The notes under the pieces were generated by a model. It was not told the origin of the DNA. It did no database searches and was given only the letters and a program-made list of their open reading frames with translations. A DNA stretch of 64,000 nt from Nitrospina sp. (GTDB taxonomy: Bacteria > Nitrospinota > Nitrospinia > Nitrospinales > Nitrospinaceae). Location: assembly GCA_020430445.1 (NCBI GenBank), contig JAGQJZ010000001.1:22990-86989 (forward strand), given 5' to 3'. Each line of letters opens with the position of its first letter. Within the stretch, counting starts at the first letter, position 1. Below are positions 17,312 to 26,305 of the stretch, piece by piece. The position numbers were made by a program, and so were the translations under genes.

Positions 17312-19438
17312 ATGGCAACCTACGACGACGAGAACCTGAGCCTGAAACTCACCACCCCCCTGGGGCCGGACAAGCTCCTGCTGAAAACATTTCACGGCGA
17401 GGAAAAGCTCTCCGAACCCTACTTCTATTATCTGGACATGGTGTCGCAGGAATACGAACTCGACTTCGACCAGATTGTGGGAGAAGGCGTCACCATCACC
17501 ATGGACCTGAGTTCCGGCGAGCAAAAATATTTTCACGGCATCGTCACCCGGTTCATCCAGGGCGCGTTCGACGGAACCGAATGCAAATATTTCGCTGAGG
17601 TGCGGCCGTGGATGTGGCAGTTGTACCTGACCCAGGACAGCCGGATTTTCCAGGAAATGAAAATCCCGGACATCATCACCAAGGTGTTCGACGACCTGGG
17701 CTTTTCCGATTACAAGGACGACCTGACCAAAACCTACGAAGAGGTGGATTACTGCGTCCAATACCAGGAAACCGCCTACAACTTCGTGCAGCGGCTGATG
17801 GAAGACAACGGCATCTGCTACTACTTCGAACACGAGGAAGGCAAGCACACGCTGGTCCTGTCCGACGACTCCACCCAGCATCCGGAGTGCCCCGGCGTGC
17901 CCACGGTCACCATGAGCCCGCCGGACAGCACCATGATCGAGGAAGACACGATCAGCCAGATTTCCCTGGAAAAATCCGTCGGCACCGGCAAATACGCCAT
18001 GGATGATTTCGATTTCGAAACGCCTTCCACCGACCTCCTGGTCACCGATGTCGAAGCGCTCGAAGCGCACAAAACCACCGACCTGAGGGTTTACGAATAC
18101 CCCGGCGGGTTCAAGAAATCGAACGTGGGCGACGACCGGACCAAGTTGCGCATCGAATCGCTGGAATATCCGGTGCGCCTGGTCAACGGCCAGGGCAATT
18201 GCCGGGATTTCCGTTTCGGCTACAAGTTCACGCTGGAAGAGCACGAACGCGAGGACATCAACGACACCTACCTGATTTACAGCCTGCAATTCACCGCTAC
18301 CCAGGATTCGTATCACAACGCCTTCACCGCGTTTCCGGCGGACACGCCGTTTCGCCCCGAAGTCAAAACGCGAAGACCGAGAATCGTCGGTTCGCAGACG
18401 GCGATCGTGGTGGGCAAGGACAATGAGGAAATCTACACAGACAAGTACGGACGCATCAAGGTCCAGTTTCACTGGGACCAGGAAGGGGAAAACAACGAGA
18501 ACAGTTCCTGCTGGGTGCGCGTCACGCAGGGCTGGGCGGGCAAGGGATGGGGCATGATCTTCATCCCGCGCATCGGCATGGAAGTGGTCGTGAGTTTTCT
18601 TGAAGGCGATCCGGACAAACCGCTCGTCACGGGTTGCGTCTACAACGCCGAACAAACGGTACCCTACGACCTGCCGGACGACCAGACCCGAAGCACCATC
18701 AAGACGGACTCCTCGAAGGACGCCGAAGGGTTCAACGAAATCCGTTTTGAAGACAAGGCCGACGAAGAGGAAATCTATGTCCACGCGCAAAAGGACATGA
18801 ACATCGAGGTGCTGAACGACGAGACGCGCACCATCACCAAAAACCGCACCACCACCATCGAAGAGGAAAACGACACGTTGACGGTTTCCAAAGGCGACCG
18901 CACCTTTGAAGTCACCGAAGGCAACGAGACCACCACCATCGGCGGCGACCGGGAAATCACGGTCTCCGGCGACGAAACCCGGACCAACGAAGGCGACTAC
19001 ACCGTCAAGGTGGAAGGCGATTACAAGATCACGGTGGAGGGCGACCTCACGATCGAGGTGACGGGGAAAATTTCCATCTCGACGGACGACAACTACGAGT
19101 TGACCGTGGGCGGCGATTATACCAACGACGTCGACGGCGACACCTCGACCACCGTCGGCGGCGATTATTCGGTTGAATCGGATGGAGACATCAGCCAGAC
19201 CGCCAGCGGCGACTTCAAGAACGAAACCGACGGGGACATGACCAACTCCGCCAGCGGCGACCTCACCAATGAAGCCGATGGCGACCTGACCAACTCCGCC
19301 GGCGGCGACCTGACGGATGAAGCCGACGGCGACGTGTCCATCAGCGCCACCAACGAAGCCACGGTCAGCGGCATGAACGTCACCGCGGAAGCGGACATCG
19401 AAGCCGCCGTTTCGGGCAGCACCGTCTCGCTGGGATAA
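17312..19438 (+). CDS. vgrG: T6SS spike protein VgrG (TssI)
   Basis: VgrG trimers form the puncturing spike on the Hcp tube and carry effectors. The 708-residue protein opens with the gp27-like part (SLKLTTPLGPDKLLLKTFHG, EEVDYCVQYQETAYNFVQRL). A gp5-like OB fold follows, with the hallmark DKYGRIKVQFHWD and SSCWVRVTQGWAG, then a repetitive beta-helix needle. The last part holds ten perfect 8-residue units beginning GD (residues 601-680). No separate catalytic effector domain is visible after the needle, so effectors are probably carried by PAAR-type or adapter proteins. It starts 3 bases after clpV. Confidence 0.96.
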   Translation: MATYDDENLSLKLTTPLGPDKLLLKTFHGEEKLSEPYFYYLDMVSQEYELDFDQIVGEGVTITMDLSSGEQKYFHGIVTRFIQGAFDGTECKYFAEVRPWMWQLYLTQDSRIFQEMKIPDIITKVFDDLGFSDYKDDLTKTYEEVDYCVQYQETAYNFVQRLMEDNGICYYFEHEEGKHTLVLSDDSTQHPECPGVPTVTMSPPDSTMIEEDTISQISLEKSVGTGKYAMDDFDFETPSTDLLVTDVEALEAHKTTDLRVYEYPGGFKKSNVGDDRTKLRIESLEYPVRLVNGQGNCRDFRFGYKFTLEEHEREDINDTYLIYSLQFTATQDSYHNAFTAFPADTPFRPEVKTRRPRIVGSQTAIVVGKDNEEIYTDKYGRIKVQFHWDQEGENNENSSCWVRVTQGWAGKGWGMIFIPRIGMEVVVSFLEGDPDKPLVTGCVYNAEQTVPYDLPDDQTRSTIKTDSSKDAEGFNEIRFEDKADEEEIYVHAQKDMNIEVLNDETRTITKNRTTTIEEENDTLTVSKGDRTFEVTEGNETTTIGGDREITVSGDETRTNEGDYTVKVEGDYKITVEGDLTIEVTGKISISTDDNYELTVGGDYTNDVDGDTSTTVGGDYSVESDGDISQTASGDFKNETDGDMTNSASGDLTNEADGDLTNSAGGDLTDEADGDVSISATNEATVSGMNVTAEADIEAAVSGSTVSLG
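19112..19351 (+). repeat. Ten in-frame 24-bp repeats in the VgrG needle
   Basis: Residues 601-680 of VgrG are ten consecutive 8-residue units, each starting Gly-Asp (for example GDMTNSAS, GDLTNEAD, GDLTNSAG, GDLTDEAD). The later units are nearly identical at the DNA level, indicating recent duplication. In gp5 and VgrG such octads form the triple-stranded beta-helix. Confidence 0.85.
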
Positions 19439-19442
19439 CCCC

Positions 19443-20219
19443 ATGGCTCAGGTCCCGGACAACAAAACAGAAGAGACCGCCGCACCGTCTGCGGAAAAAA
19501 CCGCCAAACCTGAAAAGGAAAAGCCGCCGCCCCCCACTGAAAAAAAGGTGGAATCGAAGGAAGGCACCCTGCGCAAACATTTTGCGCTCAAGGACGGAAA
19601 AAAAAACGGCGAGGCTCGGATCTACGACAAGGAAGGAGTCCTGATCCGTAAGGAGTGGTACAGGAACGGCGTCCTGGAAGGGCCGGTCACCCATTACGAC
19701 GCCGGCGGCGGCATCAGCAAACAGTCCACCGTGATCCGGGGGAAGCTCGAAGGCGAAATGCTGCGCTTCAACAAGGGCGTCCTCGTCAGCAAAACCCAGT
19801 ACCAGGGCGGCAAGCGCCACGGCGAACAACTGGTCTTCAATGAACAGGAGAAAATCGTTTCCAAGAAAAACTACGCCCGGGACAAACTGAACGGCGAGGT
19901 CATCGGCTACGACGGGCAGGACAACGTCATCATCAAAACCACTTACACCAACGACCTGCGGCACGGCCCCACCACCGGGTACTATCCCGGCGGCGGACTG
20001 CGCGAGAAGGGTCAGTACCAGAACGACCGGCTGGAAGGCGAGTTTCTCCGCTATCATGTCAACGGCAAGGTCCGCGAAAGGCAATCCTTCAAGGAAGGCA
20101 AACCGCTGGGCCCGCCACAATATTTCAAGGACAACGGGGAACCCGATGCCCCTCCCGGCACGCCCCCTGAACAAAAGGGATGGCTTGAAAAAATCCTGGA
20201 TTTTATTTTCGGCAAGTAA
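19443..20219 (+). CDS. YwqK/MORN-like repeat protein linked to vgrG
   Basis: After a Lys/Pro/Glu-rich N-terminus (about 1-45), the 258-residue protein consists of about six repeats of the YwqK type (COG2849), each with a GxxxGEVxxYDxxGxxxxxxxYxNGxxxG-like rhythm (seen in RNGVLEGPVTHYD, RGKLEGEMLRFN, GGKRHGEQLVFN, RDKLNGEVIGYD). A short hydrophobic C-terminus ends in ILDFIFGK. Relatives are often annotated as antitoxins or found beside vgrG and PAAR genes. Position 4 bases after vgrG suggests a role in effector handling, immunity or spike loading. No enzymatic motif is visible and there is no signal peptide. Confidence 0.7.
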   Translation: MAQVPDNKTEETAAPSAEKTAKPEKEKPPPPTEKKVESKEGTLRKHFALKDGKKNGEARIYDKEGVLIRKEWYRNGVLEGPVTHYDAGGGISKQSTVIRGKLEGEMLRFNKGVLVSKTQYQGGKRHGEQLVFNEQEKIVSKKNYARDKLNGEVIGYDGQDNVIIKTTYTNDLRHGPTTGYYPGGGLREKGQYQNDRLEGEFLRYHVNGKVRERQSFKEGKPLGPPQYFKDNGEPDAPPGTPPEQKGWLEKILDFIFGK

Positions 20220-20270
20220 AACACCGCCTCAAACCCAACACCCGTTTCCCGCTGAGGGAAACCGCCTTTC

Positions 20271-21188
20271 ATGAAAATCATCCTGCGCCTGATCGTCCTC
20301 CTCGTCGTCGCCCTGTTCATTTTCACCGGCGGATTCTGGCTGGGCAACAAATGGAAGAGTGACCGTTCCGAGACGCCTGCGGAAGGATTGACGGCACAAC
20401 TTGCCGGAGGTGGCGGGACCGCCGCACCGGCACCCCCGGCAGACGCGGCGCAGCCTGCTGCGCCTGGAGTCACACCCGCCGCCGGAAAACCGGAGGCTGC
20501 ACAACCCGGACCTGCGACAACCCCCGCGATCAAAAAAGAAACCGCGCCTCCAGCCGCCGCTCCTCCCACTCCACCTTCTGCAGGAAGTGCAAGTCCGGAG
20601 CCCGCACCCGCCGCTGCCAAGGCAGCAACAGCGGAAACAGCCGCAGCACCGCAACCCGCACCGCCGGAAACGCCATCGGAACAGTCCGGACCTGAAGAGA
20701 AACAAGCCGCCGCACCTCCCGGGACGTCTTCCGCTCAAAAGGAAGCCCCCTCCCCTGCACCGGCTGCCGGAGGTGACAAGGGAAAGAAAGCGCAGCCTCC
20801 GGCTATCGTGACCCCGCAGGACCTGGGAGAAAACCAGATCACCTACTCCGTGCAAACCGGGGCGTTTCTCGACAGGGCACTGGCGAAAAACCAGTTGGAG
20901 ATGCTCAAGGCCAAACAGTATCCGGCGTTCATGGTCAGTGCGTGGGACAGCCAGAAACAGTTGTGGCACACCGTGCGCGTCGGCCGCTTTACCGATATAA
21001 TGGAAGCTGAAAAGGCGGCGCAAACGCTTCAGCGGAAAGAACGCATCGCCGCCCGGGTGTATGGGCTGGGGTCCCTGCAATATGAGGATCCGCCGGTTCC
21101 TGAAACCATGCCCGATGAAAAATCAAAACCGGCGCCGCCCAAGGCCGTCGTCAACGGAGTTCCGGAATCAGGGGAGAACTCAGGATGA
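20271..21188 (+). CDS. Inner-membrane SPOR-domain protein
   Basis: The 305-residue protein has a short cytoplasmic start and one transmembrane helix (LIVLLVVALFIFTGGFWLG, about 6-24). A long Ala/Pro/Glu-rich periplasmic linker (about 35-180) leads to a SPOR domain with ITYSVQTGAFLDRALAKNQ and LWHTVRVGRFTDIMEAEKAA (about 184-265). SPOR domains bind peptidoglycan denuded of stem peptides, usually at division sites. Within this locus it could supply the cell-wall anchoring that TssL lacks, or it may simply be a division protein that became linked. It overlaps the next gene by 4 bases. Confidence 0.78.
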   Translation: MKIILRLIVLLVVALFIFTGGFWLGNKWKSDRSETPAEGLTAQLAGGGGTAAPAPPADAAQPAAPGVTPAAGKPEAAQPGPATTPAIKKETAPPAAAPPTPPSAGSASPEPAPAAAKAATAETAAAPQPAPPETPSEQSGPEEKQAAAPPGTSSAQKEAPSPAPAAGGDKGKKAQPPAIVTPQDLGENQITYSVQTGAFLDRALAKNQLEMLKAKQYPAFMVSAWDSQKQLWHTVRVGRFTDIMEAEKAAQTLQRKERIAARVYGLGSLQYEDPPVPETMPDEKSKPAPPKAVVNGVPESGENSG

Positions 21189-21604
21189 TGCAAGACCAGG
21201 AACGGCTCGACATGTGGCTGGGCGCGGTGGGGTTGCTGCGCGCCAAACTGAGCCTGGTGATGAAAGCGATTCACGAAACCCGGCAGACCTGCCGGCAGCA
21301 GATGGCCCGCGCGCCGGAAGGATTGAGCCCGTTGATGGCACAGGCGCAGGAGTTATTCGTCGAGATGCTGAAGGCGGGTGAGTTTGTCTCCACCGCACGC
21401 GACAATCTCGAGCAAAAAAACACTCAAACCTTTGACGAGTACCTGGAAAGCTGGGCCGTGACGCAGACCGAGGACCGGTTCCGCCGTGTGGGCGCGTATC
21501 TTTCTGAATTGTCCGAGACGAGAATTCCGGGGTTGAATCTCGATCCTGAAATCTGGGAGGAAGGTTTGAAACTCATCGACGAGGTCCTGCAAAACCGAAA
21601 ATGA
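21185..21604 (+). CDS. Small helical protein of unknown function, end of T6SS operon
   Basis: This 139-residue protein starts within the SPOR gene stop (ATGATG), so it is translationally coupled to it. It looks all-helical, with amphipathic stretches such as LRAKLSLVMKAIHETRQTCRQ and MAQAQELFVEMLKAGEFV, one Cys, and no signal peptide or membrane segment. I recognise no family. As the last gene of the plus-strand unit it is a candidate cytoplasmic partner of the SPOR protein or of the secretion system. The coding case rests on coupling, coherent composition and length. Confidence 0.7.
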   Translation: MMQDQERLDMWLGAVGLLRAKLSLVMKAIHETRQTCRQQMARAPEGLSPLMAQAQELFVEMLKAGEFVSTARDNLEQKNTQTFDEYLESWAVTQTEDRFRRVGAYLSELSETRIPGLNLDPEIWEEGLKLIDEVLQNRK

Positions 21605-21619
21605 TGCGATCCCGCCGTG

Positions 21620-22390
21620 TCAGTTGTAAATAGCGAAGCTGATCGCGCCCCCCAGTTCACCCAGCTTGCCCCCTTCCTTCTTTCCACCCGTGATGTCCCG
21701 TTCGCCCCGGGGTTCGCCGTGGCACCCCAGACAGGTCTTGTTGTAATACTCCGGAATCATCAACCGAAACGCGGCGCGTCCGCGGTGGCGCGCTTCTTCC
21801 ATGAAAGGCTTGTCTTTGATGTACTCCGCGTTTTTGAAGGAATTCTCAATGACATTGTGCTCCCATTTATCCGGCCGGTTGGAACGGTTGCGAATGTACC
21901 GCCGGGGAGCGGTGAGCTTGATATAGGCGCGCCGCTTCATCAGACGGTTGAAGCTGTCCGCCACAAGACGGGCGAAAACAGCGGGTAGAAATCCTTTGAA
22001 TCCGCGCCCGCGTTCATTGATCAAAGGCTGGGCGTTGGTCATGACCTCCCGGATGGCGTTGAGCATCGCCAACTGCCCCAGGCCTTTCAACGTGGTCCCC
22101 GCCTCCAGGCGGAATTCCTTTCCCGACACGGTTTTGTAATTGACCTTGGCCTCTTCGATCACTTTCTCAGGACTCAGGCCCTTGTCGCTTTCGTTGGGAT
22201 CGTTGATGTGCTTCTGGTGTTTCGAGATGACCGCCCGGGCCGAGCGGAAAAGGCGGGTGATTTCGAGGGCCACTTCACGATTTTCTTCAAAAGTGAGCGC
22301 CCCGGCAGGCGGCACAATCCCCGGCAGCGACATGCCCGCCAGAACCGTACCGGCAAAAATGAAAAGGGTAACGATTTTCCGGCAAACCAT
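21620..22390 (-). CDS. Periplasmic monohaem c-type cytochrome (DUF3365/Tll0287-like)
   Basis: The 256-residue protein has a signal peptide (IVTLFIFAGTVLAGMSLPGIVPPAGA) and a sensor-like DUF3365 fold. One covalent haem site, CLGCH (220-224), lies near the C-terminus, followed by a Gly/Lys-rich stretch and GELGGAISFAIY. Tll0287-type proteins and related haem domains act as redox or haem-based sensors or small electron carriers. Here there is no kinase or methyl-accepting domain, so it is a free periplasmic protein. AAGGAGGGG precedes the ATG. It converges on the T6SS operon with only a 15-base gap, and no terminator is visible between them. Confidence 0.82.
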   Translation of the reverse strand: MVCRKIVTLFIFAGTVLAGMSLPGIVPPAGALTFEENREVALEITRLFRSARAVISKHQKHINDPNESDKGLSPEKVIEEAKVNYKTVSGKEFRLEAGTTLKGLGQLAMLNAIREVMTNAQPLINERGRGFKGFLPAVFARLVADSFNRLMKRRAYIKLTAPRRYIRNRSNRPDKWEHNVIENSFKNAEYIKDKPFMEEARHRGRAAFRLMIPEYYNKTCLGCHGEPRGERDITGGKKEGGKLGELGGAISFAIYN

Positions 22391-22491
22391 ACGCCCCTCC
22401 TTATCGCCTTAGGAGGCGGCGGTCAAATTCCGGGACCGTCGCCGATTCTCATTGAGTGAAGGTAAATCCCAGATAGCGGTTATAGACCTTC

Positions 22492-22497
22492 ATTATA
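22492..22497 (-). promoter_or_regulatory. Possible -10 element for the cytochrome gene
   Basis: A perfect TATAAT (read on the minus strand) lies about 100 bases upstream of the cytochrome start within a short AT-rich stretch (TTTAAAATATTTTATAAT). No good -35 was found at the right distance. Confidence 0.35.
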
Positions 22498-22602
22498 AAA
22501 TATTTTAAAGATGGACACCTCTAAAAACGAAATAGCATGCCCGAACTTTTGAGACATCCCCGGCAAACAGGAGCGACAACCAGGTGCTTTCCTCCCGCAG
22601 GC

Positions 22603-24084
22603 TCAGGACGAGGGGCGGGCCCTCTGCCGGGCCCATTCCCGGAGATCGGCAATACGTTCCTGCGCCGTTACGGCCAGAGGAACCGTTTCCTTCACCGCCT
22701 TTATGATGTCCTCGGTGGTGAATTCCCGGTTTTCAGCAAACGCCATGTACATGGCGGAAACCACCGCCTCCTGGATTTCCGCGCCACTGAACTGTTCCGC
22801 CGCATCCGCTAGGGCGTTCAGGTCGTACTGTTCGGGCTTTCTTTTTTTCAACGCAATGTGAATGCGGAAAATTTCCATCCGCTCCCCGTGCTGCGGCAAG
22901 TCGACAAAAAAGATTTCGTCGAACCGGCCCTTGCGCAACAGTTCCGGCGGCAACGCCTCGATATTGTTCGCGGTGGCGATCACGAAAACAGGTTTTGTTT
23001 TTTCCTGCATCCAAGTGAGGAAGGTGCCGAACACCCGTGCCGTCACCCCCGAATCCCCCTGACCGGAACCCTGGGTGCCGGAAAACCCCTTTTCGATTTC
23101 GTCCAGCCAGAGACAGGTCGGGCTCATCGCCTCCGCCTGCGCCAGGGCCTTGCGCATGTTGTCCTCGGAATGACCGATGAAAGAATCGAAGATCTTGCCG
23201 ACATCCATGCGCAAAAGCGGCAGGTTCCATTCGGTGGCGATGGCCTTGGCGGCGAGGCTTTTACCGCAACCCTGCACCCCCACCATCAACACGCCCTTCG
23301 GTTCCGGCAGGCCGTATTGCCGCGCCTTGTTGCTGAACGCCCGCGCCCGCTGGCGCAGCCAGTGTTTTAATTTCTCCAACCCGCCGACGACGCCCATCTG
23401 CGTGGACAGGCCGATAAAATCCAGGATACCGGACTTGCGGATCAACTGTTTCTTTTCCTCGATGATCAGCGGCAGGTCTTCTTCGCTGAAATTCCGGTTG
23501 TTGATGAGCGCCTTGGCGTAGACGTTTTCCGCTTCGTTGCGCGTGAGCCCGGTGGTGGCCTGCACCACTTTCTCGTTCAGTTCCGCCGAGAGGTCAACAT
23601 TCACCTTGTCCGAGTTACGGTAAGGCTCCAGCAGGTTTTTCAGCACCTGTCCCAGTTCCCTCGTGTCCGGCAGGGGAAGATCAAAAACCGTCACGTCCTT
23701 TTCCAGCTCCGGAGGAATCTTGAGCACGGGAGAGACGAGAATCACCGTCTTGTAACTGCGTTTGAGCTGCGAGACCAGGTCGCGCAGGTGCCGCACCACA
23801 TCGTGGTCTTCCAGAAACGGATGGAAATCGCGCAGGATATAAATCGCCTTTTTGCCGGACTTGCCGATCGACTTCAAAGCGTCTTCCGGTTTCAGCGGAT
23901 TGGTCTCATCCTTCGGCGCCGGTTGGAAACCGCGGGTGCGCGTCCAGAAAATCAACTCCTTGCCCACTCCCTGGCTGATCTCTTCAACAATCCTTTCCGC
24001 CCGGTCTTCCTCCCAGGTGAGCAGGTACAACAGGGGATACCGGGCGCGGATGGACAGTGTGAGGTCCGCCTTGATCTTCTCCAT
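22603..24084 (-). CDS. AAA-family ATPase, Ycf46-like
   Basis: The 493-residue protein has the Ycf46 layout: an N-terminal domain ([20 protein letters not shown] at about 17-36) that itself looks like a degenerate ATPase, a helical region with [17 protein letters not shown], and then a complete AAA module. The AAA module has Walker A GVQGCGKS, Walker [14 protein letters not shown], a sensor/arginine region [31 protein letters not shown], and a C-terminal helical lid. Ycf46 proteins are implicated in CO2 or photosynthesis regulation in cyanobacteria, but in other bacteria the client is unknown. There is no membrane segment. The adjacent beta-propeller gene on the same strand may be a partner. 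Confidence 0.85.
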   Translation of the reverse strand: MEKIKADLTLSIRARYPLLYLLTWEEDRAERIVEEISQGVGKELIFWTRTRGFQPAPKDETNPLKPEDALKSIGKSGKKAIYILRDFHPFLEDHDVVRHLRDLVSQLKRSYKTVILVSPVLKIPPELEKDVTVFDLPLPDTRELGQVLKNLLEPYRNSDKVNVDLSAELNEKVVQATTGLTRNEAENVYAKALINNRNFSEEDLPLIIEEKKQLIRKSGILDFIGLSTQMGVVGGLEKLKHWLRQRARAFSNKARQYGLPEPKGVLMVGVQGCGKSLAAKAIATEWNLPLLRMDVGKIFDSFIGHSEDNMRKALAQAEAMSPTCLWLDEIEKGFSGTQGSGQGDSGVTARVFGTFLTWMQEKTKPVFVIATANNIEALPPELLRKGRFDEIFFVDLPQHGERMEIFRIHIALKKRKPEQYDLNALADAAEQFSGAEIQEAVVSAMYMAFAENREFTTEDIIKAVKETVPLAVTAQERIADLREWARQRARPSS

Positions 24085-24195
24085 AAAATCATTCCATTAA
24101 AAAATTAAGTCTCAATTCCAAGAACACCGCTAGAAAACAGCCATGAGCCGCGAGTTATCGAAGCAAAGAACGCCGGGTCATCGGGCTTCTCCGAT

Positions 24196-26148
24196 CTAAA
24201 ACTCCAGCCAGGCCGCGCGGCCGCTTTCAGTCTCCGGCAAATCCAGCAGGCGGAAGAAGTGCAGCGTCCGTTCGGAAAGAACCGCCAGCCGGTTTCCATG
24301 ATGGCCCACCGCCAAAGCCTGAACGCCGTTGGGTAATTCCTGCTGCCAGATGCGCTCGTCCTTCAACAGACGGTAGCACCCCACGGATTTTCCTTCCGGC
24401 GCCACTTCCAGAATTTCGTTGGCCACCATGGCGACCACGGAACGCCGGTGCTTGAGCCGGGCCTCGCCCAGCGGAACCCCATCGTCCTGAAACACCGCCA
24501 CGCGGCCACTGGCCGAAAGAAACGCCACGCCCTGATCCAGCGGAATGATCCGTTCCACCGCCTCGCCCAGCGCGTGCGTCCAGCGTGTGTGCCCCTGGTA
24601 GTCGATACCGTAGCAGGTCCCGGCCTCGTCTCCGGCGTAAATCGATCCCTGATTGAGGCGCAGCCGCGCCACATTGTGTTGGAGAAAAATCTTTCCGGGC
24701 CGCAAGCTCTGCAGGTTGAGCGTGTACAGGGTTTTTCCCATCCCCTGGAAAACCGCGACCTTCTTCTCCATGTTGAGCCGGATCTTGCTGATCTCCCGGT
24801 CCAGTTTGCGTTTCCACATCAGGTTGCCGGAACCATTGTACAGTGAAAATCCGCCGTTTTTATGCAAAACCAGAAAGCGGTTTCCCGCCGGATCGAACCC
24901 GACCTCACGCACTCCCTCCGGGTAAAAAGTGAGGTGGTTTTCCTCACCGGTGAGTGGGTGGGCGCAGTAGACCTCGTCGCCGTTACCGAGAAGCACCGTG
25001 TCGCCGGAGTCGGATATCCAGCCGTCCTCCCGCCGCACCATGAATGATTTTTCCCAGATCCGGTTGGCCTCCGCGTCATACAGGTAGAAATTCTTGTGAA
25101 TCCCGAACAGGATGAAACGTCCGTCCGCCGAAAGTTTCAGAATGCCGGTCCAGTTGCCTTCAAAGTGCGGTGCCGGCCTGGCCCAGATCTGACGCGGCTT
25201 TAAAACATCCTGCGGGGTGCGGATTTCGAGAAATTCGGTGCGTTCGCGCGAACTGTCGGTGAACTCGAAACAGGTCAGATTGCCGTTTTCCTCGAGCACC
25301 ACCGCACGGTCGCCTTCGCGATCCAGCTTGCAGAAATACACTTTCGAAGCCATCTGCTTCTGCCAGACGATCGTGGCCTGACGGTCCACCAGATAGATTT
25401 TCCCCAGGGCATCCGCCAGCAGCATCCAGCAACCGTCGCCACTGACGGAGACCCGCGACGCCATCGCATCCAGATCGACGTGGAGGAGTTCGCGGTGCTT
25501 GATGTCGTAAACGTACACGCCCTTCTCAAAACAGGACACCGCCACGCGCTCCCCGTTTTCACTGGCGGAAACCTCCGACGGGTTTTCGCGGGACAGGTCG
25601 ATGGCGACGGGATGGTTGACGCTCCAGAACTCTTTCCCATCGCCGCTGTAAACCCCCAGCGTCACCTGGTTGTGCACCACAAAATAAAGGTCGTCCCGGC
25701 TCAGGGCGCGGACCACGCGCCAGGGTTTGGGGATGTCGAGTTCGCAAATCGACTTGCCCTTGTAATCGAGCTTGCGCGGCGGCGCGCGCCAGCCCCACAC
25801 CACCACCGCGTTCGACTTGAGTTCGAACGAAGTCCAGTACTGATCGAAATTGACCTTCTTCAGCACGTTGCCCTTGAGGTCGAGGTACACGAGGCGGCTG
25901 TGCTCGTCCAGGGTGATGACGCGCTTTTTGAGATCGGCCACGCGCACATGGTGGACGGGAACATCGATACCGGCGGTCCAGGCCTCCGCCCCCTGGTTGT
26001 CCACCATCTGCACCGTGCCGTCCTCGTAACCCAGCGCCGTCCAGTGGTGAACCGGAGAAAAGTCGAGGCAGGTCAGGGGACCGTCCACCCAACGGGTCCA
26101 CAACTGGATGCCGATGCGGGGTTCTTCAAATTTTATGGAACGGCTCAC
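24196..26148 (-). CDS. Cytoplasmic beta-propeller protein (WD40/PQQ-like repeats)
   Basis: The 650-residue protein is built of about a dozen propeller blades, each ending in motifs such as TALGYEDGTVQMVDNQG, WMLLADALGKIYLVDRQ, ILFGIHKNFYLYDAEANR and SIYAGDEAGTCYGID. The repeat style (GxxxLxxxGxVxxW) suggests one or two beta-propellers and no other domain. No signal peptide is visible, so it is probably cytoplasmic, unlike outer-membrane BamB. A GTG start is used (26146-26148), since no ATG lies near. It sits upstream of the Ycf46-like gene on the same strand with a 111-base gap. A scaffold or sensing role is inference. Confidence 0.75.
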   Translation of the reverse strand: MSRSIKFEEPRIGIQLWTRWVDGPLTCLDFSPVHHWTALGYEDGTVQMVDNQGAEAWTAGIDVPVHHVRVADLKKRVITLDEHSRLVYLDLKGNVLKKVNFDQYWTSFELKSNAVVVWGWRAPPRKLDYKGKSICELDIPKPWRVVRALSRDDLYFVVHNQVTLGVYSGDGKEFWSVNHPVAIDLSRENPSEVSASENGERVAVSCFEKGVYVYDIKHRELLHVDLDAMASRVSVSGDGCWMLLADALGKIYLVDRQATIVWQKQMASKVYFCKLDREGDRAVVLEENGNLTCFEFTDSSRERTEFLEIRTPQDVLKPRQIWARPAPHFEGNWTGILKLSADGRFILFGIHKNFYLYDAEANRIWEKSFMVRREDGWISDSGDTVLLGNGDEVYCAHPLTGEENHLTFYPEGVREVGFDPAGNRFLVLHKNGGFSLYNGSGNLMWKRKLDREISKIRLNMEKKVAVFQGMGKTLYTLNLQSLRPGKIFLQHNVARLRLNQGSIYAGDEAGTCYGIDYQGHTRWTHALGEAVERIIPLDQGVAFLSASGRVAVFQDDGVPLGEARLKHRRSVVAMVANEILEVAPEGKSVGCYRLLKDERIWQQELPNGVQALAVGHHGNRLAVLSERTLHFFRLLDLPETESGRAAWLEF

Positions 26149-26305
26149 TCAATCCACTCTCTCGTGCGGGAGTTTTCGAAATCTTCACCCGGGCAACTCG
26201 CAGGTCCTGAAAAACCAGGGCCCGCTCACGGCCAAAATCAATTATTTGAAATGCCCTTCAAATCGTACCAGAATTTGCTCCCGTTCAACGAAGCCCATGC
26301 GGCTT

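Noticed and set aside
16463..19444. Very long minus-strand open frame (about 993 codons) opposite clpV and vgrG
   Set aside because: It is antisense to two clearly identified genes and has Val/Arg/Gly/His-rich composition typical of a GC-rich shadow frame with no domain.
21620..22390. Methyl-accepting or kinase sensor
   Set aside because: The DUF3365-like cytochrome has no second membrane helix or signalling domain.
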